Source: Cytidiella melzeri
Lineage: Eukaryota > Basidiomycota > Agaricomycetes > Polyporales > Irpicaceae
DNA length: 64,000 nucleotides
Assembly (NCBI GenBank): GCA_022592445.1
Contig: JABYQR010000043.1
Location: 124,001 to 188,000 of the forward strand
Reading direction: 5' to 3'
The translations under genes were made by a program, and so were the position numbers. This document shows positions 34,166 through 44,394 of this stretch, piece by piece. The first letter of the stretch is position 1; each line of letters opens with the position of its first letter. Below the pieces are notes generated by a model. The model ran no database searches and was not told where the DNA came from. It saw only the letters and a program-made list of their open reading frames with translations.

Positions 34166-34207
34166 GTGCGCCTTACCTTGCATGTAATTGATAATAGATT
34201 GTTGCCT

Positions 34208-37200
34208 ATGAATAGTACACCCGTTACCGTACAAAACTCTGCGTTGCAGCCAGGAAATGGCCCTTTGGGTCCTGGTGCGAACCACCTGCAGTCCATGCGA
34301 GCTGGTGCCCCTTCTGAAGCACCCATAACTGACTCGGGGGCTCGCCCCGGTCCTGACGCACCACCAGACAGCTTTGAACTTAGGGGAAGCACTCCTGTCT
34401 TACGTTGCATATCCGCAAACGTGCAGAAAAGCGCTCTGAATCATGGGCTACTACTCAAAAACAATTGCGACTCAGATGTGATATTTGTCCAAGAGCCCTT
34501 CGGGGGACACATTAAGACTGTCGCATTGTCCGTCAATGCAGATGGTGACAAGTACTGTCACACAACAGCCCATCACAGCTTCATATGTCTAGGGTACACG
34601 GAGGAAACTTGTGTTTTGATATACATTAACGCGAGGCGGCGTCAAGCCAGTCCACAGCTATGCTCTACAGTTGTTTCCCATACCAATGTGGTCTGCGTTA
34701 CCATGCGCATTGGTGGCAATGACCTAACGTTTATCAATGTGTATAATGACTCACGTACCTTTGCGGCGGACACTCACCTGCTTGAACGCGCTGAGGCGCT
34801 ACCTAGAGTGACTGCACTGGCAGGTGATTTCAACCTCCATGATCCTATGTGGGATGAGGGTAAACGGAGGGAGGGTGTTGCCCAGCAACACCTCAGACAA
34901 CGCGAGGAAGTGAAAGAACTGGCTCAGGAGCAGCTGGGACTGGAGCTCCTCAATGAACTGGGGGGGCCACCGACGTGGATGTCCAACAACTTCAATGTTT
35001 GTGATGGGGTCATAGATTTGGTGTGGGTCAATCCAGAGGCACACGTGAGTGGTGGCCTCCAGGTCGATGATATTGGACGAATGCAAAGTGACCATGCCGT
35101 CCTACGATGGGAGGTTAGAGCCAGCGCAATAGCCATAAGTAGTCCCAACGTGAAGCGTGGGTCTGAAGAAGGGAAGGCGTACGTTTGCAGGTGCCGGACA
35201 CTCCTCAATGCTATCCCTCTCAAATATGAGTTGCCTCAGCAAGTGGAGGCAATTGGGGACATGCTCGGAACACACCTTGAACGGTTATGGCAGCAACACG
35301 CGTCAATGCCCAGGGCAATCCGTCACTCCAAGTCTTGGTGGAGCCCTGAGTGCAGTAAACTTGATAAGCAAATACGAGACCTTCGACACCATTGGAAGGA
35401 ACTTGTGACTGAGAGAAAACATTGGCAGTCACACGTCATACGGGAAAGAGAACAATTTGACCTCACCTGGCACCAGGAGGTGGTCTGCGTTACCAAAGAG
35501 ATCGTGTCTGTAACCAGTCAGATTGACCACGCGACCGGTCGCATGAAAGGCACTGTAAGAAGGGCGAAACGCACCTTCTTCGACGGGGTTATTGCCAAAA
35601 CAAACAAATCCAGGATATGGGACTTGGTTGAGTGGACTAAGCCCCGCAGGATGAGTAGCACGACTGGCCTTGTTGACAGTGAGGGCAGCCCCATCGACGA
35701 GCCGTAAAAGGTCTTCAAGACCTTTCAGGAACAGTTCACACCTGCGAACCCTCGCCAGGTGGACATGTTGCTGTTGGACGAGATACCCCAACAGCAACCA
35801 CGAGAGTTCCCTCCCTTCTCCAAACTGGAGGTACACAAGGCACTGGCCAATACAAGCAATTTCTCCACTCTGGGGCCTGACCACGCCAGCTGGTTCTGGC
35901 TGAAGCGAGTTGTCACGGACCTGTCAGAGTGTGCGTGCGAGGACCTAGCTCACAAAGGTGCACATACCAACATTGAACTTTGCGTCACCGCATTCTTCAA
36001 TGGGTGCATCCAACATGGCGTTCACCCCAGGATCTTCAAAATGTTGCGTACGGTAGTTATTCCAAAGCCAAACAAGCCGGACTATATCTGCGCTAAGGCG
36101 TACCGACCAATTGTGCTGCTGAACTGCTTGGGGAAGCTCCTCGAGAAAGTGATCACGAGCCAGATGCAGTTTGAGGCTCAAAAGTTTAGCATCATGCACG
36201 CCTGCCAGTTCGGAGGTGCCATGCAACATAGCACCCAAGATGCGGGTGTCCAGCTTGTGCACAACATTCAGCAGGCATGGAAGCAGGGCGTGGATTCAAT
36301 GGGCTTACTGCTGGATGTAGCCCACTTTTTCCCCTCCATAAACCACAACATGATGGGAGCTATTCTGAGGAAGCAGGGGTTTAGCGATCACCTGTGCACG
36401 TACTTCAACAATTACCTGGTTGGAAGGAAGACGGAGTTTATCTTCAACGGACACCAATCTGCGCCCACCGACTTCTCCACCGGTGTAGGGCAGGGCTCTG
36501 CTCCGTCTCCCATCCTCACAGGGCTGTATATTGCCCCTATTCTTCACCTCGTTGCTCCGGATGGGAAAGTGCTCAAGGGCAACGCCACTCTGCAATTCTT
36601 TGTGGACGATGGGCCAATCCATGTGGCGGGAAAGCTTGGGCCGGTCCATGACTGGCACAACAGCCTGATCTATAACAACGTGCTTGTCAGGGGTATCTTC
36701 GAGTCTGTGGTTACGGGCCTGGCACGGCTGGGGCTCAGTGTTGGAATTGACTAGCTCGAGCTCATGCATTTCCGTCGAGCCCAGGAGGCGACGTGGAGCG
36801 AGAGTGAACCGCTGGGACCTAAACTGAAAGTGCGCATCCAGGGCACTACTCATACCATCAGGCCCAAGGCGAAGATGAGGTACCTGGGCTTCTTCTTGGA
36901 CCCAAAACTCACCTTCCGGGACCACATCCGGTTCTACACCAATAGAGCGTCCAGTACAATCCAGGCTCTGCGCATGCTAGGGAACTTGGCACAAGGAATG
37001 AGTTCGAGAGATAAGTGATGTCTGTACATTTTGAATGTGCTGCCGGTCTTGGCGTACGGCGCACAGCTGTGGTGGCACCCCCAGTGGAATGAGAAGAAGT
37101 GGATTGCCAACTCACTACAGAAAGCCCAGAGCAGAGCTGCACGGTGGATCACCGGTGGGTTCTGCACCACCCCGATAGGGGCCCTTGAGATGATGGCAGG

Positions 37201-38488
37201 ACTGTTCCCAATCAAGCATCAGATTGACAAGTTTATGAAGAAAGTGTGCTTGCGCACCCACGTTTTACATGCAGGACATCCCGTTTGGGCTCTGCTCCCT
37301 GCTCAGTGGCAAGCGCCGCAGACTCACACGACGGCACCTTTGCCACTGAGGGGCAGGGTGGGAACCGACGGCGTCACCCCTGTGAGCCATATCCACTTAC
37401 TAGGCAATGTGTGCACGGAAAAGTTTGATGTCCTGCATGAAGAATGTCAACCAGAACGCAGGCTGCAGGACCAGTTTGCCACCCAGATCGTCTCCCACAT
37501 GAATGTAGTCAATGGGGCAACGGCTCCCCCAAAGGCACAGCGTGAGGCACTAGCCTCCTGGATCAACACAAAGCTCAGCCCAATGATACGAGAGATTGAG
37601 CAAGACCGTACCTGCACGATGGTCTTCACCGACGGATTGCAGAAAAAGGATCCTGACCCAATCCATCAGGTACATGCCGGAGCTGCATGGGTAGTCAAAC
37701 AGCATGACAGGGTGCGGCAGGGCCGTTTTGGGTGTGGCCAGGCCACATCGTACAACACTGAGATGGCGGCACTGGCACGGGGAATACACGAGGCAGTGGG
37801 CACCGCGCCAGACTGTGTGACCAACATCCACATCTTTGCAGATAACTCTGCGGCGTTAGCATCCATCCTTGCGCCCGGGTGCGGGCCGTCCCAAATGCTG
37901 GCCATTGCAGCCAGCAATTCAGTCCAACCGTGGCTCGAGAAAAGCAAGCTGAACCAGGTGCACTTGTGGCGGTGTCCGGGCCACTGCGGCCTGTACTGGA
38001 ACACGGTGGTTGATTGTGAGGCGGGGCTGGCTACAGCAGAGCCCTGTAACGAAGTGTCATTGGCGTATGCACACCAGCAAATCACAGCCCAGACATACCA
38101 AGCATGGCGAGCGAACATGGAGGTGCCCAAGTATTGGGGACACCGCTCATTGATCAACCGAGCCTCCCTGTTTGACCGGTGTAAGCATACCTCTGCCAAC
38201 TGGTTCCTGAGGGTAGCGGGTGGCAGCGCTGCTCACCTTGCGCGACTTGTGTGATTCGTGAGTGGACACTTCCCGCATGGGGAGTTTCAGAAACAATTTA
38301 ACCTGGAGGGACAGTTAGCATGCTGGTGTGGGAAAATAGACATTGAAACCCGCGACCACGTCTGGTTTGACTGTGACCTCTGGATAAGGAAGCACAAACC
38401 ACCTGACATACGACAACACGGGGACATCCCACGAAACGCGCTGGACTGCACGCCGGTGGCGCCCCAAGGGGTGGAGCTCACCAGATAA
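34208..38488 (+). pseudogene. ORF2: AP endonuclease, reverse transcriptase, RNase H; four in-frame stops
   Basis: One reading frame spans the region, broken only by TAA 35705, TAG 36752, TGA 37016 and TGA 38252, each one C-to-T step from CAA, CAG or CGA. The endonuclease part shows VIFVQEPFGG, GDFNLHDPMWDE and SDHAVLRW. RT shows RTVVIPKPNKPDY, LLLDVAHFFPSINH, GVGQGSAPSPIL and the catalytic FFVDDG near 36,600. RNase H shows VFTDGLQ, NTEMAALARGI, FADNSAAL and the HxGxxxNxxxD-like CPGHCGLYWNTVVD. A C-terminal zinc segment (CWCGKIDIETRDHVWFDC) closes the protein. The last codons lie inside the right inverted repeat. Domain content places it with fungal APE-type LINEs that have RNase H. Confidence 0.85.
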
Positions 38489-39141
38489 GTTGTTAAACTT
38501 GAGGGGATAGAGTGAGATAGAGTGTGAGAGGTGTGATGAGCAAAGTGCTGGGGAGTACTGAGTAGTCCTTTATCAACAGAGTGGATAAGACTGAGGGGAT
38601 ATGCCCTCAGGAGTGCCTCTATATATACATGAAGGGGAGGACCCCAGGTACTACCACAAGACCCCTAAAACCTACATGAGTAAGCGAAGTAATCTACCTT
38701 ACTAAGCATGCCCTATGCCCTAGTGGTGCCACTTCAATAATCAACCAATAGCAATTGTCCCCATGACCTGACCCCATGACCCAGCTCCAAGGCTAGACTA
38801 GTTCTAGCTTGTTCTAAGACAAGGCTAGACTTTTCCAGAAGGTTTTAAGAACTATGACATCATAGTCCCAGCATGTTCCACAAGGTTCCAGAGAGTTCTA
38901 TCATGTGATACACAGATAAGGAAAGAAGCGCATCAGCGCATCAGAGACAGGAGGCGCATCAGCGCATCAATTGATAGGCACTGAGAATAAGCGCCGGAAT
39001 AAGCGCCTGATAAGCGCTGGATAAGCGCCTAAATAGACGCCGTGTAAGCGCTGGATAAGTGCCTGATAAGCGCTTAAATATTCCCAATAATACCGTTGCC
39101 TGGTAAGGCAAGTCTTGTAGAAACATGGAAAACCTGTGACA
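38477..39141 (-). repeat. Right 665-bp terminal inverted repeat
   Basis: It is an inverted copy of 31950-32614 with moderate divergence and small indels in the AGCGCTTATC array. The TATATATAC box on the minus strand is at 38619-38628, so a transcript would run inward, antisense to ORF2. Confidence 0.88.
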
Positions 39142-39583
39142 GGAGCCAGCTGTGCACGCCCAGCAATTGTGGCGCGCCACACCAACGGAGTTGGAGGAAG
39201 TTAATGGGTTCTTGCAGCTCAACCCGTGCGTAGCCACCTTCCAGTGGATAGAGCTTGTGGATCAGGGACTTCGGGATCTCAAAGCCGGTGATCTCAACTC
39301 TCTAGCAATACTCAAGATCAGTCTCCACACAACTATGCGCAAGAAAGCATACGCGTACTGGCTCCAGCGCAACACAAAGGGATTGCTGGCTTCCTTCACT
39401 AAAGACTATGCCCTGACTGTCGTGGAGTGGTTGTCTGCGCGCGAAGCGCTGGAAAGTGACAGGCAGGTACAGATACTCATTGAATTTGGGCTAGCGCCTA
39501 CGCAGGCGCGAGACCTTGTGCGGCACCGCGGCTCAGCCCACAGTAATGGCAACGTCCCCAGGGAGGAGTCCCACAGAGGATGA
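39142..39583 (+). CDS. ORF of the poly-A retroposon, C-terminal part
   Basis: The frame continues directly from 31949 (EPAVHAQQLWRATPTELEEV) to a TGA at 39581-39583. After it come 155 bp without a gene and then the 19-A tail. The product is unrecognised. Confidence 0.6.
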
Positions 39584-39738
39584 GAGGGGGGTAGGACCTA
39601 CTCCATTGCCGCAAACAACCGTCAGTTCCTATGTTATGCGTGGTCTCTGGTTCTCTTTCTTTTCATTCTTTTGTTATGGCTATCGTTATCAGGTGTACAT
39701 GTACCGGAGTAGTACACACCATAAACTTGTGGATTTAG

Positions 39739-39757
39739 AAAAAAAAAAAAAAAAAAA
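39739..39757 (+). other. Poly-A tail of the retroposon (19 A)
   Basis: An uninterrupted run of 19 A directly precedes the right copy of the target duplication (39758-39773). It marks the 3' end of a reverse-transcribed RNA. Confidence 0.85.
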
Positions 39758-40860
39758 GAGCGGCTCTGCACCAAGGGAAAGGTTGTCCCACACCAATCCT
39801 AATTGCTGCCACACTCACACGTCAAGGAGTCAGCGGCAAACTGGTGTGTCTGAGTTCCCAAGGGGTGGAGACAACGGTAGCAACAAGACATATCCACTGC
39901 TATAATGCACAATAGCAAGATGACCGCCAAAGGAACGGTTATTGAAGAACTCATAACGGAGGCCCTATCCATCAAGAACACGGACAAGACTGCCCGTCTA
40001 TTCCAGAGACAAAGAAGTGCTCGCACTCAACAGAGATCAGGCAAGCAAGCTTTGAGGTTGAACGGGGGAAACCCCAATGACCACCAGACTAGGGAAAAAG
40101 GGCAGCCCGCCTCGTCCAGTCAAAGGCATTCACTCAGATGTCCGTAAGGACCACAACCGTGTTGTACCAATCACGCAAATTGTTCGGGCAATCGACCCAC
40201 TTGGCGCCCCTTCCAGAGCACGGGATTTAGATAGTCTGCAACCACAGGACCGGCTTGAAGTACAAGTGCTGCAGCACAGCCGAGCAACGGAGGAGAGAGA
40301 AAGCCTCCAACAGATCTGTCCAAGGTCCAGTGTTATAAATGTAACAAATATGGTCAATACGCGAGTGACCATGACAAACCCGGATTCCGCGCTATAAACA
40401 CCGTAGGAGAGGGACCAAACGAACAAAAGGACGACCCCGAGCTGCAAGAACAAACGGACTCGAACTCAGATAACCTGGGGAACAACCCCAACGGAGATCA
40501 ATATTACTCAAACAAAGAGGCCGCTGGAGAGGAACACAACCTCATCAACAACAACTATAGATCCAACTTGGACGGCGGACGGTTTGCCGGCATGGGATTA
40601 CATTATCAGCAAGATGAGCCAGACGAAGAGGAGGGTCCTAGCCGAAGAAATGATAACCTTCCCCCATCACTTCCCATACCAGCTGCAACGGCTGCACAGG
40701 TGCAAGCCTCACTGGCAATCAGCAGCGCAGCGCACCTAAACCTACACTCGCTACAATTGACATTAGAACATCTCATTACTAGGCTTACAGTGGTACAATT
40801 GTCAGATGACCTAGTGACAAACGAGGACCAAGAATCAATAGACTACCTATAGTCAAGAAT
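39758..40860 (+). pseudogene. gag: Gypsy E gag, second part with zinc knuckle
   Basis: Gag resumes after the retroposon with SGSAP and runs to a TAA at 39,903, then in other frames to about 40,850. Near 40,325-40,380 the reading CYKCNKYGQYASDHD is a CCHC-type knuckle in which the usual GH is GQ. An acidic, asparagine-rich tail (40,400-40,850) follows. Frame changes and stops make it non-functional. Confidence 0.6.
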
Positions 40861-41139
40861 ACTCCCAGGCATACCACGGCCCACATTGCGAAAAGACTAC
40901 GCACAAGTCGCATCGTCAGCCGGGTCATGGACTCAACATCATCTGTGACAGAACTCCAGAGGGAAACCACAATAGCGTTGGTACTAGCTCGAGAGCGTAC
41001 TCGTCATGAACAATGGGATGAAATGCTCACCCCGGGTGAAATGTCCATACAGGCTGCTCGTGATTTTCACGTCTTGACAAATGATACCTGTTAAAGGCAA
41101 CGGGTTGCATCTCACCTCGGAGAGCAGCTGACAGCCACA

Positions 41140-41910
41140 ATGAACTACGGAGCGACCGAATCTCCCGACAACGAGTCCTTACCCAACCTGATACCAATGT
41201 CAGAGGACAAATTCCTTGGCAACAGGGGACCTACAGTCTCGGAATACACAGACAACGTCGTCCAATACACTCTCAAAGATGACATTCTTAACAGGGGGTA
41301 CTACAATGACTGGTACAATGAGGAGGATAACTATTCTGACCCAGAAACGGCATTTGGGATGCAAGTGATACCTACAACGGTGGAATCCCTGTTTTGTCTT
41401 GCAGACAAGCACGGGCAACGTGCAGCAATGAAGACTACGAGCGAAGCTAGGCCTTGCCCAAAGTTGAAGTTGCACTGTGTAGCAATACATGGCACAATAA
41501 ACGGCCTCACAACCAACATCTTACTCGACACAGGATCCTTGATAAACGCAATCAGCCCATTGTATGCCTGTGTGGCCAAGATCACGGTGTTCCCATTAGA
41601 GAAACCTATTGGGCTACAGTTGGGTTGCGTGGGCAGCCGCTCAAAGATCAACTTTGGGGTACAGGAGAAGTTGAAGGTGGGTAGCTCCACTTTTGACCTC
41701 TACTTTGACGTGGTCAATATTGACCACTGCAACATTGTACTCGGCATGCCCTTCATGCGCGGACACAACGTGGTGATGGACTTCACGTGCAACACCCAAT
41801 TTGGCGCAGACCCCGTGCCAACTCTTGAAGGGAAAGGGACGGATGAGACAGCAATGCGCAAGTCCACTCGGGAGCGGAAGCTCACACCCAAAACTTGCCA
41901 AAAAGATTGA
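41140..41910 (+). CDS. Gypsy E aspartic protease domain
   Basis: A 256-codon frame with the retropepsin motif ILLDTGSLINAI near 41,515, the flap-side segment IGLQLGCVGSRSKINFG and the second motif HCNIVLGMPFM. The length and motifs fit a Gypsy protease with an N-terminal acidic extension. It is intact on its own but belongs to a broken pol. Confidence 0.75.
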   Translation: MNYGATESPDNESLPNLIPMSEDKFLGNRGPTVSEYTDNVVQYTLKDDILNRGYYNDWYNEEDNYSDPETAFGMQVIPTTVESLFCLADKHGQRAAMKTTSEARPCPKLKLHCVAIHGTINGLTTNILLDTGSLINAISPLYACVAKITVFPLEKPIGLQLGCVGSRSKINFGVQEKLKVGSSTFDLYFDVVNIDHCNIVLGMPFMRGHNVVMDFTCNTQFGADPVPTLEGKGTDETAMRKSTRERKLTPKTCQKD

Positions 41911-41964
41911 CTATCAAAGGGCGCAAGCCCCCCACCAACCGCATCACAGCTGGACTCTATAGCG

Positions 41965-43864
41965 GTGCAAGCAGCAAGCTCAACTCGCGAACGTTTCCAT
42001 AATCTCAACTTACGCAGGCCAAAATGCCCTTCTGAAATGTCTGAAAAGGACTTACCCCACTTGAGAGCTCACTGGGCTTCAGACTATGCGGATATCATTT
42101 CTGGGGTACCGGAGAAACTACCTCCCATACGCGAGATGAACCACATGATACCCATAATTGATGAAGTCACAAATACAGGTATCACCATCCGAGGTGCCCA
42201 GACACCCTCAAACCAAAACTGCTAGAGAAAATCGAAAGATACAAGCGAGCAGGATGGTGGACGTTTCAGAACGTTCCCCAAGCCGTGCCAATGCTCTGCC
42301 TTTCCAAGAAGGACAGCTCGTTAAGAACCGTGTTTGACTGCCGTCAACGAAACAATAATGTTACAAACGGTCTTCACACCCTATTATCTTCTACACTTCT
42401 TCGATTATCCTGATAACTAGTTATCTTCTTTACATTTGCCTTGACAATCCAACTCGTCCTTCCTCCCTCATTCCCTGATCCACATTGCCTCCGTTCAACA
42501 CGGACTATCATGTCATTGGTTGTCTCCTGGTGTCCATTCAAACCTAGAACTAACTCCAATTGGTTACCGTTGCCTTGGTTCAACCCTCAGCCTTTCTATA
42601 CCTCCGTTACCACTTCATCGGGTCCAACCCCGTCTATCCCCTGTCTCGGGTCCAACTCTGTCTATCCCCTGTTTTGGGTTCAACCCCTTCTCTGTTGATC
42701 TTTGTCTCATGGTTCACCTTTCTATTGTCCCTTGTTTCTGCACCTTGACGGTCTTTTCCCCCATTGATTTTACAAGGCAGCTATTGTTCTCTGTGTATTG
42801 TTCTTCCTTTCTATTCCTCCGATTTGCTACCACTATTTCGGACTGGTCTAAAAGTAGTTAGGTCAACATGTATAAATAGCCGCTAGACATGGGGCTAGAA
42901 CCTCAGTCTATCCATTTTGTATCAATATTCCTTGTATCAAACTATCATCTGTCTGCCACTGTGCTTGACAGCAACTGCGCGGCCTAGACTGTCATTCGAC
43001 CTTGTGTGTAGCTACAACAAGGGTTCTGACTTGACAACTTTTCTCTTGACAATAGTCAGTCCTAACAGATAATATGGTCCACAACGTATCCTCGTTCCCT
43101 GACTAAGAACAAATCCACATGGACGCAGCAAGGGCTAGATACAGGTCAAAGATCGACCTTTTTGACACGTACAAACAAGTGCGTATAGTCCCAGAGGATG
43201 TCCACAAGACCGCATCTGCTACGGTGTATGGCACAATGCTCAGCCTCGTCATGCAACAAGGAGAATGTAATGCACCATCCCCCTTCCAGCGCCTCATGAC
43301 ACATATCTTCTGAGACTACATAGGACGTTTGGCCATGTATACCCCGAAAACATATTCGTTTTCTCAGACAGTATTGTCAAGCATGAGGGACACCTCAAAA
43401 TATTCAAACACCTCAGGTCCGCCAAACTGTACATCAAGGCTTCCAAATGTGATCTTTATTCCGAAAGGGTGGACTGCCTGGGCCATATCATAGATAATTG
43501 AGGCCTGCATGCAAGTGCTGATAAAATGGCCAAGGTGCGCAAGTGGCGCACACCCAGGGACTACGGTGACATCCAGAGGTTCCTTGGACTGGTGCAATAC
43601 TTAGCACAGTTTATGCCTGATGTCTCATCCTACACTGGACCTCTTGCCAAAATTTTGCAGAATGGTCATGTCTTCCATTAGAAGGCCCTGCACAAGAAGT
43701 ACTTTCAGTCTATCAAGGAGCTCTCATGCAGGGTCCCCATACTCAGGCCGATAGGCCCCAGGCTCAAGGAGCCAATATGGGTAATATGTGACACCTCCAT
43801 CTATGGCATTGGAGCCATATACGGACAAGGCCCTGGGTGGCATTCATGCAGACCGGCTGGCTTT
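41965..43864 (+). pseudogene. pol: Gypsy E reverse transcriptase, interrupted by a solo LTR
   Basis: RT starts with SEKDLPHLRAHWASDYADII and changes frame near 42,180. It reaches SLRTVFDCRQRN at 42,353, where a 709-bp solo LTR is inserted, and resumes at 43,073 (NMVHNVSSFPD). The catalytic box, normally YLDD before IFVFS in this family, reads YPENIFVFS near 43,340, so both aspartates are gone. Stops occur at several points (for example after MTHIF, 43,311). Confidence 0.8.
42359..43067 (+). repeat. Solo LTR in Gypsy E RT (709 bp)
   Basis: It runs TGTTACAAACGG to GTCCTAACA. It is flanked by AATAA (42354-42358) and GATAA (43068-43072), a target duplication with one change; the GATAA version restores the RT reading RNDN. 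It contains a minisatellite of GGGTCCAACYCYGTCTATCC type (42,575-42,690) and GTATAAATAG at 42,871. A partial second copy is at 61507-61730. Confidence 0.85.
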
Positions 43865-44394
43865 ATGTCCAAGAAGTCCACGGTGGCACAACACGCTTAC
43901 CGTGTATTTGAGATGGAAACCATAGCCATTCTCGAGGTACTGCTGAAATGGGAGGACAAACTCATGGGTCACCCCATCAGTATAGTCACAGACCATAAGG
44001 CCTTAGAGTTCTTTAAGACGCAACCGAACTTCTCTCCACAGCAGACCCGCTGGATAGAATACCTCAAACGTTTCAATTACAAGATAATCTACGTGAAAGG
44101 TGAACTTAACAAGGTTGCCAACTGTCTATTCTGCTACTACGCAAACAATAACCCTGAGGAAACCCACCTGTTTGACGGCTACGTCAACACCAACATCCGT
44201 TTTAACCCAGAAGGTCACAAACTACCCATGGAAAGAAGAGCAGAGCTCCAATCTGCACAAGTGGGGAAACCCTCAAATAAGTATTGTTCCCGCAAAGAGC
44301 TCAAGGAACGCAACGCAGAAGCCAACAAACTCAAGGAGCACCACAAGGACCCTGCGGCTATAGAGCCCAGCGAGGACATTGCACCACTATCCGA
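43865..44394 (+). pseudogene. pol: Gypsy E RNase H
   Basis: The frame is open through MSKKSTVAQHAYRVFEMETI, IVTDHKALEFF and RWIEYLKRFNYKIIYVKG, the usual Gypsy RNase H motifs. The first D-containing motif (ICDTSIYGIGA) lies just upstream at 43,795. The frame runs to the solo LTR at 44395 and, with one CCGA copy removed, continues directly into integrase. Confidence 0.75.

Larger units (their letters stand above)
31950..39141 (+). mobile_element. LINE-protein element with 665-bp terminal inverted repeats
   Basis: The ends are TGTCACAG and CTGTGACA. The terminal inverted repeats are 31950-32614 and 38477-39141. Between them lie an ORF1 with zinc clusters and an ORF2 with AP-endonuclease, reverse transcriptase and RNase H domains. 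Removing exactly 31950-39141 rejoins the interrupted retroposon ORF in frame, with no target duplication and no lost base. There is no poly-A tail. This is not the layout of a normal LINE. The alternative is two solo LTR-like repeats placed by chance in opposite orientation around a LINE. Confidence 0.65.
30915..39757 (+). mobile_element. Poly-A retroposon carrying a 276-residue ORF, split by the TIR element
   Basis: The unit runs from 30915 to a run of 19 A at 39739-39757, is flanked by an imperfect 16-bp target duplication, and interrupts Gypsy E gag. Without the inner insertion (31950-39141) it is about 1.65 kb. It has a GC-rich structured 5' region (30,960-31,300), a TTATAAGAG motif near 31,448, one ORF, a short 3' region and the A tail. 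It encodes no reverse transcriptase of its own, so it was moved in trans, either as a retrogene or as a non-autonomous element. Confidence 0.65.

Noticed and set aside
38477..39141. Small frames in the terminal inverted repeats
   Set aside because: They derive from the AGCGCTTATC repeat array and differ between copies without coding conservation.
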